A DNA stretch of 64,000 nt from Pratylenchus scribneri (Eukaryota > Nematoda > Chromadorea > Rhabditida > Pratylenchidae), in the NCBI GenBank assembly GCA_030063045.1, contig JAQSEB010000032.1, positions 3,038,001 to 3,102,000 on the forward strand, in the 5' to 3' direction. Positions 26,601-38,600 of this stretch are shown here, one piece after another. Position 1 is the stretch's first letter, and the number at the start of each line of letters is the position of its first letter. The notes beneath the pieces were generated by a model. That model was not told the origin of the DNA, made no database searches, and saw only the letters and a list, made by a program, of their open reading frames with translations. The translations under genes were made by a program, and so were the position numbers.

Positions 26601-29600
26601 GACAATGGAGAATGGACCAAGTCGAGCAAATTGACACGTAGAACATTCACAATTGTCGGGGGACGGGGTGCTTTGAGTTCTTTTGCCTCAATTGTGATAT
26701 TGTCCCCTTCTTCCGCCTTTTTGCCTCGGTTCTCCTCAATTTCGCTGAGTTTTTCAATGATCAATCCCCTCAAAGCCAATGGCATTCGATCAACGCCACT
26801 TTGCCGAATGTTGGCACTTTCTCTACGTGGCGGATTCGAAGAATGCCGTTTCTTAAAATTTTAATTGGAAATGTATAAAATGGAGTGTTTTTGACTTTTG
26901 CTGCTTCATTTTGACTATTTTGCCAACGTTCAATGAATTGTTGGCGCCGATCGACCCTCTTTTCCGGCGAAATTTGCCCATAAATGACCAATAATGCCTC
27001 CAACAAACGATGCGATTGTCTTTATGGATATGAAAGGATTATTCATTTTTTAATCAGAAGAACCTATAAATCCTTTCAAAACACCATTTGGTGCAAAAAT
27101 GCTCATGGCGACAGTTGAAATCATATTTTTGGCTGAATTCCATCAGTGTCTAAATAAATTATTGTTATCGGCCGGAAGAATTCAAAAAGGTGGTGGAATT
27201 ATTTGTAATTAACCAGAAGAAATTAAAACAGGCGGATAAAACAGGCGGAATTATTTTGGTGCAAATAAAACAGGCGGAATTATTTTGGTGCAAATAAAAC
27301 AGGCGGAATTATTGTTTGGGGCAAATAAAACAGGCGGAATTATTTTGGTGCAAATAAAACAGGCGGAATTATGTTTGGGGCAAATAAAACAGGCGGAATT
27401 ATTTTGGTGCAAATAAAACAGGCGGAATTATTTTGGTGCAAATAAAACAGGCGGAATTATTTTGGTGCAAATAAAACAGGCGGAATTATTTTGGTGCAAA
27501 TAAAACAGGCGGAATTATTGTTTGGGGCAAATAAAACAGGCGGAATTATTTTGGTGCAAATAAAACAGGCGGAATTATGTTTGGGGCAAATAAAACAGGC
27601 GGAATTATGTTTGGGGCAAATAAAATAGGCGGAATTATTTTGGTGCAAATAAAGCAGGCGGAATTATTTTGGTGCAAATAAAACAGGCGGAATTATTTTG
27701 GTGCAAATAAAACAGGCGGAATTATTTTGGTGCAAATAAAACAGGCGGAATTATTTTGGTGCAAATAAAACAGGCGGAATTATTTTGGTGCAAATAAAAC
27801 AGGCGGAATTATGTTTGGGGCAAATAAAACAGGCGGAATTATTTTGGTGCAAATAAAACAGGCGGAATTATTTTGGTGCAAATAAAACAGGCGGAATTAT
27901 TTTGGTGCAAATAAAACAGGCGGAATTATTGTTTGGGGCAAATAAAACAGGCGGAATTATTTTGGTGCAAATAAAACAGGCGGAATTATGTTTGGGGCAA
28001 ATAAAACAGGCGGAATTATGTTTGGGGCAATAAAACAGGCGGAATTATTTTGGTGCAAATAAAACAGGCGGAATTATTTTGGTGCAAATAAAACAGGCGG
28101 AATTATTTTGGTGCAAATAAAACAGGCGGAATTATGTTTGGGGCAATAAAACAGGCGGAATTATTTTGGTGCAAATAAAACAGGCGGAATTATTTTGGTG
28201 CAAATAAAACAGGCGGAATTATTTTGGTGCAAATAAAACAGGCGGAATTATGTTTGGGGCAAATAAAACAGGCGGAATTATTTTGGTGCAAATAAAACAG
28301 GCGGAATTATTGGTGCAAATAAAACAGGCGGAATTATTTTGGTGCAAATAAAACAGGCGGAATTATTTTGGTGCAAATAAAACAGGCGGAATTATTTTGG
28401 TGCAAATAAAACAGGCGGAATCATTTTGGTGCAAATAAAACAGGCGGAATTATGTTTGGGGCAAATAAAACAGGCGGAATTATTTTGGTGCAAATAAAAC
28501 AGGCGGAATTATTTTGGTGCAAATAAAACAGGCGTTATCATTTTGGGGCAAATAGGCTGAATTTAAACTGGCGTAATTACTCTTAAGAAGCAGGCGAAAT
28601 TAAATCGGGCGGATTTATTCTTATCTAGCTACACTTAAATTTAAGAAGTTTACCTTTAGCCACGGCATATTTCGGAGCATTTCCTCCTCATCTTCCTCGT
28701 CCACTTGTTGTTCAAATTGGAATTGTTGAAGAGAATTGCCCGTACTGCTGGAAAGTCTTTCGGGCGAAGGCATCGATTGTTGCTCAAAATTGGGCCTAAG
28801 GCGTGAACCAGGATTTGCTGAAAGAAAAAAATTTGGGGTTTATGAAAAAAAAAATAATAAAAGAAATTAAAAATGAACAGAAATTTGTAAGGGAAAATTG
28901 CTGCCAAAAAGCGGAAAAAGCAAAGCGACATCGCCAACCTTGTTTTGCGATGGAAAGCATGAAGATTGGGGATCGAGGCGATCCTTGACTGGCCAAAGTT
29001 GGGGTTGGTGTAATTGCCTGCTTTTGACCGTCTAGTCCATCATCGTCTCCAGCCTCCAAATCCTGTTGATCCACGGACATTCGACCCCGCATTGAATGTC
29101 GGGGAATCAATGATCGACTGACACGTGTTTTGAAGGAAGTTGTTCGTCGACGACGTTGCACAAAGGAAACCACCCGTTGAGGAGTGGGCTCAATTGGGGC
29201 GGCATCAGTGGTGGCTCGACGCATCAGCGGAACTTTGGGCGAATTTAAAGCGGATTAGAAAGCGAAGGATAGGGGAATAATTTATTGTTGATCGAAAGAG
29301 AATTCGGCAAAAGCAAATTACAAATTGAGACCTACCAGATTCGCTGGGTACAGCAGAAGATTCGGTTGCGGACTCCAAATTTTCCACAAATTCATTTGGA
29401 GCAGCGGTGGTCGATGAAGATGCCGGCCCAGTGGGTTTGGAAATTTTCCGGATTCTAAATATAAACGATGAATATTAGGCAGATGGTATTGAAAGAGGGG
29501 GGGGGGGGGTTAGAGGATGTTTCATTACCAACTACCAACTATTCTAATTTTTTGAAAACTAAAAACATTTAAAGGAGAAGCACCTTTTCCTCATAAATTT

Positions 29601-32600
29601 GGATTATTATATTTTAAAAGACATGTAGTTTTATTCAAATGCTGAATATCATAAAATTAATAAAACATATTCGTAGATGACATTTTGCGCTTTCGAATGA
29701 TATACCGCTTTCTTAAATTGGTTAATGCCTTGCTGACTGAGATATGGGTCTAATTAAACGCAGGTACTCTCTCTCTCTCAATGTCATATCACAAATCACA
29801 ATCAGTCCTTCTTTGTTGTAAATCGAGGGAACTTTATTTTTCCCTTCAATCAAATCAAGAGAACACACATTTTCCCTCGCTGCCGCTAAAGAGAGAATAC
29901 GGTACCCCTTTTGTTGAAAATCGAGGGAAACACAAAGCACAAATATGCACTACCGTACCGATTATTACTCGCATTAGTTTTTGGCCCATATATCATTGAG
30001 GAATTAACCAAATTAGGAAAGCGATATGTCATTTTAAAAGTTTGAGTTTCCTTTACAATTTGGTTTAAATTTAATTTTATGAAATCAGCCTTAAATAACA
30101 TTGCATCTTTTAAATGTAAGCTATTGGTTTTTTGAAGAAAAGCCTCTTTTTCTAAACAATGATTTACCCAAAAAATTAGAATGCCACTTTGCCACTTTTA
30201 GAAACTTTTATAACGTTCGGCATATTGCCTTCCTAAATTGTCTATTTCCTTGAGGAGCTATGACCAAAGGAAAAGTTTAGGCACTGAAATGTCCTATATT
30301 TCGGAATTTCGGGTATAGAAGAATTAACGTGCCGAATTGATTCTCGAAATGATCGATTATGGAGGCCGCCAATTGGGTCGGCAGAGGAAGGCGGTGTTGG
30401 CAAAGTGCCACCACCACCTACTGTGGCGGAAGGCGAATTCCTTTTCAATAATCTTTGACGGCCTTGGGCAAGTCGACGAACTGAAAATTGGGAAATACAA
30501 TTTTCAATATTTTAGAACTTAAGAAGCAAATTAAGGAAAAAGTAAAGGGAAAAAAGCAAAATAAATTGGAAATATGTAAAAAGCAATCAAAATATGGCAA
30601 AAGTGGGCTACGGTAAAGGAAGAAAGGAAAGGAGAGAAATGAAGAAATAGTGTGCCAAAAAGAAAGTGTGCCTCCTGCATTCATCCTTAGTTAGGACCTG
30701 ATCGACTTCTGCCACTGCCCCCATTTTGGCGTGATGCACTCCGGATTGAGGATTTCTCGACCAAAGGCCTTTCCTCATCCATTATTCCTTGGCCAAAATA
30801 ATGATTATTATTATTTTGATCTTCCACATCGATGGCATCCTCATTTTGGGCCAATGGTGTATATTCCATCCGAGAGGAAGAGAAGAGGCGAGTCCGGGAG
30901 GCAAAACGGCGAATGGTGGTTGTGAGGGAGGAGGAGGTTGAAGGAACAGGGCCCAAACATTCTGATGTGGCCATGATTTAGATAAGAGGGCAATTTATTA
31001 TTAAAAGATGGGTGAATTAAGCATTGGGATTAAAAACTAAGGGAGAATGTGTGCCAATGCCAAAAACAAATATAAAAATTAAAAAATTGATTGGTGAGCC
31101 TGAATAAACCAAAATTCCAAGCGCAATCGCAACTCGCAAATCAATGTTTTTTTCATCCACATTTGGCACCCACCTTTTCCACTTTTATCCAAAATGCCAC
31201 CAGCCAATGGCTGTTGATCTTCACTGATCAAATCATGGGATCCCCTTGGGGAATTCTCCTCATCCGCTGTGGAATAGCTAATTCGCCTTTCCGGATGCAA
31301 TTCATTGATGGAATGGATTGAGCCAGTGGTCAATGGCTGCTCTTGTTGGGCAATTTGTTGCATTTGAGGATTGAATGTGTTCGAAAGAATTGACCAACGT
31401 CGATGGGACTGGAATAGAAAGTGATTTTTTCCCTTTCTTTTAATTTCGACAAAGGATATTTCAGTAGAGCTAATTCAATACTTGGGCCGTTATTTTGGCC
31501 ATAGCTCAACAAGGAAGCGATTAATTTAGGAAGGCAATATGCCATTTGAAAGCACTAAAAGTCCATAAAAAAAGTGGCTTAATTAATTTTCGAAAATATT
31601 AAAACAATTTATAAAATAAGCAGCTTTTCCTCCAAAAATATGTATATATTACATTAAATTCCTTGAAAAATTTTTAAAACTCGAATTTAATAAAATTATA
31701 ATGAGCCACTTTTTAAGGACATTTTGAGCTTTACAGTAAAATGGTATATTGCCTTCCAAAATTAGCTATTACATTGTTGAGCTATGAACAAAAGTATATG
31801 GCTTGTTTCTTTATATTCCAATTTTGCCCTTTCTCCCAATTCCAACCTGTAATCTTTCCCATCCAGTCGATGCGGCCCCAGTTGTCTTTTGTGAGAGTTG
31901 GCGAGTACGGGGAAGTGTTTGGAAAGTTTCTCGTAAAAAAGCGGTGATTTGGTGTAACAATGCGCAAACCATCAATTGCAATGCCACCGGGAATGCATCA
32001 CATTTATCATTATTCACTGTTCCATCGTCCAAAAAGTCCTCCAATTCATCGAATAATTTCAGCTGTCTTCTGTCCATTCCCCCTTTTTCCTCCAAATCTA
32101 TTTGTCGTTGCAGCCGAATGCCCAATTGTGTGGCCCATCCATAAAAGGCACGGCCCAAAGCCCGTTGAAGGAGGGCTGTTCGGCGGGAAGCACCGCCACC
32201 TGCTCCACCGCTTCCAATTCGAATCGAATTTTGTGGGTGAATTGGCGTTTGTTGGCCAATTAATGAATTGCCGAATGTTCGTCCACCGGGAAATGACATT
32301 CCGCTGAATTTTATTTGAATTTTGAATTATTAGTAGGATGGTAGCCACCTTCGAATCCAATCTGGCCAATCCCCTCGATTGCATCTTTGCACAAAATTTA
32401 TGCATTCCAGCAAAATCACTGCCCGAGACAAAATCGGCGATTTCAATTCCGCAATTGCTCCAACCAAAGGAGCATCGGGAAAATTTGTTGGTCGGCTATG
32501 TTCCATCAAAAATGCGAATCTGGCTGCGCCTTCGCGAATTTCCTTGATCTGAGAAGAATATTTTTTTAATAATTTTGAATTTGTGGCCAACTTGAACAAG

Positions 32601-35600
32601 TTTTCGTGGAGGCAAAAATTTTGGCAAATTTGGGGAGGCTGTCTCCGTTCGATCATCTACTTCTGCTCCAAATTGTGTCCGAGGAGTTGCCAATCGACTC
32701 GGCATTGCCCCTCTCAATCCACCTCCCGCAAATTTCCCTTTGCCATTTCCGGCATCAATTGAACTTCCCCCAAGGGAACCATCTTCCTCTGGCTGATCAT
32801 CGGCTGGATTGGATGAGCCTTCATCTTCTTCTGAATTGGCTGCAACCTGTTCTGAACCAGTTCCACCGGGTCGTGTCTTTAAAATTGCCAATATTTTAAT
32901 TTATTTTCCAAGTTTAATATTTGCCAAAGATTATAAGATTTAGCCTATTCTCTCAACTTTACACCGAATAGATGGATCTATTCAATAAGCATCATTTGAT
33001 AATATTTTTATCCTGGCTTAACCATAATTTGAACCTAAAATAAAAATCGGTTTTTGAGTCAAAAAAATCGTTTTAAACCGTTTAATACCTTTAATTTTGA
33101 GTAAACAATGATAAATTATATAAGATTCGATGCGTCTTAACGAGATCTATTTAATGGTATAATGTTTGTGAAATGTAGAACAAACCTTTAAACCACTATA
33201 ATTTTATGTATTTTTAATTCGCAAATTTCAACAATTTATTCGACAAATTAATTATTTTCCAAATGCCCTCATCACATTACCCCTTTAAGTAGACTCAGCG
33301 CGAATTGCAATCTTCCACCGCCGCCGCCAGATTTACTTGCTCCCGAAACTTTTCCCTTTTTAACTGGCAAAAGTTGCTGTGGACTTCCAATGGAATCATC
33401 GACGGAGGCGGATGTGATTAATTGCGGAGGAGGAGTGGAATGATTGGAATTGGAGCCGCCACCACCTTGGCCCGGCCCATCACTGTCCCCAGTTTGCTCA
33501 TTTGTCAGTGTTGTTTGCATCCATTCCTTCTTCCGAAACAATCCCCTCCGTAATGAGGCAGCCACCTCTCTTTGCGGCAATGCCAAAATTGTTGGATTTG
33601 TTGGCACATTTTTCACATTGTTCTGAGGCACCGAAATGCCCGATCGATTCAATGTTTTTGCGGCCATTGCACTCAGGGCACATCGACGTAATGGATTTCC
33701 ATGCTTTTCTAAAAATATATGGGTATTCAAATGCATAAAATCATAGATGAAGTATGCCCTAAGTTTTCTTCATTCCATTTATAATAACTTATCAATGACT
33801 GAACAAATTTGCTAATAAAATTAAAGAGCAGACTTTTGACTATCTAATGATATAAATTTTATTTAAAATGGATTAAGGATTGGTGAAATTTTCCCAAAAA
33901 ATTTTGATCTTTTCTATGGATTATCAAAATTTTTTATAGTTTTTAAGGGCAAAACTTCATCATTTCTGAACCAATTTAATTAAATTAATATTATAAGTTA
34001 GCCAAAAGTCTGCTCTTAAATATGATACTAAAATCATTGAAATTGGTTAAATACTTGTTGAGTTATTATAAATGGCGACAAGCAGGGCTATTTCGAATCA
34101 AACTATAAATAAATGCAATTCGAACACCAACCATAAACATATGAGACAAGCAGCCGAACATCCTGTGCCAAACTCATATTTTCGGGTTGACTCAATTCAG
34201 CCACATTTTCCGCCAGTTTTGTTAGCAATGAACCAAGCATGGCCGAAATGAGGACACCTTCAATTCCACTTTTCGATTCATTAAAATTGTTTTTGTAAGT
34301 TGGATTGCGGAATGAAGGGGAGGTGCGGCGAATGGATTGCTTGGATTGGCGACTTGGCTTTTGGCTAAATCTGGTGCTTTGTTGCTGATGCTGATTTCGA
34401 CTGAATGCCGGACTTATTTGGCAGAATACGGTCAAGGCATGTAGACCATCGACCATTTGGCCAATTCCAATGTTGGCAACTTGCTCGCGAAGTAAGGCAG
34501 ATAAACGTTTTGAACTGAAATTTGCCAATCTTTTGTAAATAAATTTGGATGGAATCAACTTTATCCGATGCATTTGGGCAACTAAATTGCGCAATTTGAC
34601 TCTAAGGAATTCTGCTTGAGGCGTTCGAATTCCCTCATTGCATCCATTGGGACAACCTAATTGAAGACAAATTCGATGGACAATATGAAGGAGACCGGCA
34701 AACAAATTTGCTTGATCGATGCCAGGCATATTCAATAAAGTGTCACAAATGTTCAATACAACCTTTTTTGAGGGAATATGATATAATTTTGATTTTTAAT
34801 ATTATTTAACACCTCTGAAACTCGAACAATTGAGCACCGTTCCATCAATGTTCCCAACACTTTCAGCACAATCGGCAATCCAACTAAAAATGGCCACAAA
34901 TATTGAGAAAATTTATTAAAATAATGACTTTGTCCATTTTGATCAATGAAAGTGCCACTACCAATTGCCTCAGGAAAGAATTGAGAGGCTTTTCTACAGG
35001 ATGTTTCTTGTGGATTTGTTGGCCCAGATGAACTTGTTGGTTCGGAGGTGAAACTGAGAAGAAGTTCAGCCAATCGAGGCAAAAGTGTTGGTTCACTTCG
35101 GCAACGGCGAATTCCACGGAACAGGTTGGCATCAGTTTTGGATGCCTTCATTTATATTTAATCATTTAAATTCCCTTCTTTTGGTTTACCTTTTTAATAG
35201 GCTTGCTTGGCAACGTGTTCACACTAATCCTTCGCCTTCTTTCCTCAAATTTTTCCGGCACATTCAAACCCTTTTTCCTATTTTTTTGGGTCTCTACATC
35301 AAATGCCACCCCTTTACGTTCATCCAATTCATTTTGTTCATTAATAATTTGTTGTTGTCTTTCGGCTGTAAATTTCCTTCCAATACTCTCATTTCCATCC
35401 AATCGAGTTTGCAAATCGGCCCAAGTTAAATAACCTTGCTTAAATGATCAAATGGTGGAGGAATTCAAATCAAAAAAAGAAGTACCGAATCCAATGTTGC
35501 CACTTCATTTTTCGATGTTTTCCTCGCTGGAATAGCAGCCGAATCCGAATTGCACCGTGACCTGAATGCGCCCTCATGGCATCGAAATTGCCGGATGGCC

Positions 35601-38600
35601 ATCAATCGATTCAGTAAATAGCGCACCGCCCAAAAAACGCCCTCTTCTGCCCAATTCCGAATAAGAAGACATCGAAGGACGGCAATATCCATATAATTGG
35701 CCTCATGTGGATCGGTGGCAGCCATCGGCGGTGTATCCGCCTTTTCCTTCTCCGCACTCAATTCCGAATCAGAACGTTGGGCGAAGAGGATTTGGGGTGT
35801 GCGAGTGGATGTTGATTGGGAAGGAGGAGGAGGAAAGGAAGGTGGCATTGTGGTCGGTGGCCGAACATTGATTACGGTTTGTTGACTGGACAATGAGGCT
35901 GTGTCCTCTCCGGAGGGACTGCAAACCTGCAATAGAATGAATGCCATTAATTATATTTTTTAGTAGGGGGAATTATTTTAAGTATAGGGATAGGCTAATT
36001 AAAAAAGGTGGAATTATTCTAACTAAACAGGCGGAATTATTATAAGTTCGCCAGGCGGAATTATTCTATGTTCGCCAGGCGGAATTATTCTAACTAAACA
36101 GGCGGAATTATTCTAAGTTCGCCAGGCGGAATTATTCTATGTTCGCTAGGCGGAATTATTCTAAGTTCGCCAGGCGGAATTATTCTAAGTTCGCCAGGCG
36201 GAATTATTCTAAGTTCGCTAGGCGGAATTATTCTAAGTTCGCCAGGCGGAATTATTCTAACTAAACAGGCGGAATTATTATAAGTTCGCCAGGCGGAATT
36301 ATTCTATGTTCGCCAGGCGGAATTATTCTAACTAAACAGGCGGAATTATTCTAAGTTCGCCAGGCGGAATTATTCTAAGTTCGCCAGGCGGAATTATTCT
36401 AACTAAACAGGCGGAATTATTATAAGTTCGCCAGGCGGAATTATTCTATGTTCGCCAGGCGGAATTATTCTAACTAAACAGGCGGAATTATTCTAAGTTC
36501 GCCAGGCGGAATTATTCTAAGTTCGCTAGGCGGAATTATTCTAAGTTCGCCAGGCGGAATTATTCTAAGTTCGCCAGGCGGAATTATTCTAAGTTCGCCA
36601 GGCGGAATTATTCTAACTAAACAGGCGGAATTATTATAAGTTCGCCAGGCGGAATTATTCTATGTTCGCCAGGCGGAATTATTCTAACTAAACAGGCGGA
36701 ATTATTCTAAGTTCGCCAGGCGGAATTATTCTAAGTTCGCCAGGGAATTATTCTAAGTTCGCCAGGCGGAATTATTCTAAGTTCGCCAGGCGGAATTATT
36801 CTAAGTTCGCTAGGCGGAATTATTCTAAGTTCGCCAGGCGGAATTATTCTAAGTTCGCCAGGCGGAATTATTCTATGTTCGCCAGGCGGAATTATTCTAA
36901 CTAAACAGGCGGAATTATTCTAAGTTCGCCAGGCGGAATTATTCTAAGTTCGCCAGGCGGAATTATTCTAAGTTCGCCAGGCGGAATTATTCTATGTTCG
37001 GCAGGCGGAATTATTCTAACTAAACAGGCGGAATTATTCTAAGTTCGCCAGGCGGAATTATTCTATGTTCGCCAGGCGGAATTATTCTATGTTCGCCAGG
37101 CGGAATTATTCTAACTAAACAGGCGGAATTATTCTAAGTTCGCCAGGCGGAATTATTCTAACTAAACAGGCGGAATTATTCTATGTTCGCCAGGCGGAAT
37201 TATTCTAACTAAACAGGCGGAATTATTCTATGTTCGCCAGGCGGAATTATTCTATGTTCGCCAGGCGGAATTATTCTATGTTCGCCAGGCGGAATTATTC
37301 TAACTAAACAGGCGGAATTATTCTAACTAAACAGGCGGAATTATTCTAACTAAACAGGCGGAATTATTCTAAGTTCGCCAGGCGGAATTATTCTATGTTC
37401 GCCAGGCGGAATTATTCTATGTTCGCCAGGCGGAATTATTCTAACCAAACAGGCGGAATTATTCTAAGTTCGCCAGGCGGAATTATTCTAACTAAACAGG
37501 CGGAATTATTCTATGTTCGCCAGGCGGAATTATTCTATGTTCGCCAGGCGGAATTATTCTAACTAAACAGGCGGAATTATTCTAAGTTCGCCAGGCGGAA
37601 TTATTCTAAGTTCGCTAGGCGGAATTATTCTAACTAAACAGGCGGAATTATTCTAAGTTCGCCAGGCGGAATTATTCTATGTTCGCCAGGCGGAATTATT
37701 CTATGTTCGCCAGGCGGAATTATTCTAACTAAACAGGCGGAATTATTCTAACTAAACAGGCGGAATTATTCTAACTAAACAGGCGGAATTATTCTAACTA
37801 AACAGGCGGAATTATTCTAACTAAACAGGCGGAATTATTCTAAGTTCGCCAGGCGGAATTATTCTATGTTCGCCAGGCGGAATTATTCTATGTTCGCCAG
37901 GCGGAATTATTCTAACTAAACAGGCGGAATTATTCTAAGTTCGCCAGGTGGAATTATTCTAAGTTCGCTAGGCGGAATTATTCTATGTTCGCCAGGCGGA
38001 ATTATTCTATGTTCGCCAGGCGGAATTATTCTAACTAAACAGGCGGAATTATTCTATGTTCGCCAGGCGGAATTATTCTATGTTCGCCAGGCGGAATTAT
38101 TCTAACTAAACAGGCGGAATTATTCTAAGTTCGCCAGGCGGAATTATTCTAAGTTCGCTAGGCGGAATTATTCTAACTAAACAGGCGGAATTATTCTAAG
38201 TTCGCCAGGCGGAATTATTCTATGTTCGCCAGGCGGAATTATTCTATGTTCGCCAGGCGGAATTATTCTAACTAAACAGGCGGAATTATTCTAACTAAAC
38301 AGGCGGAATTATTCTAACTAAACAGGCGGAATTATTCTAACTAAACAGGCGGAATTATTCTAACTAAACAGGCGGAATTATTTTAAGTTCGCCAGGCGGA
38401 ATTATTCTATGTTCGCCAGGCGGAATTATTCTATGTTCGCCAGGCGGAATTATTCTAACTAAACAGGCGGAATTATTCTAAGTTCGCCAGGCGGAATTAT
38501 TCTATGTTCGCCAGGCGGAATTATTCTAACTAAACAGGCGGAATTATTCTAAGTTCGCCAGGCGGAATTATTCTAAGTTCGCCAGGCGGAATTATTCTAA

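Noticed and set aside
27457..27648. Repetitive protein (NSACFICPKH repeats) on the - strand
   Set aside because: It is the translation of the intronic minisatellite. The true exons on both sides join in frame without it.
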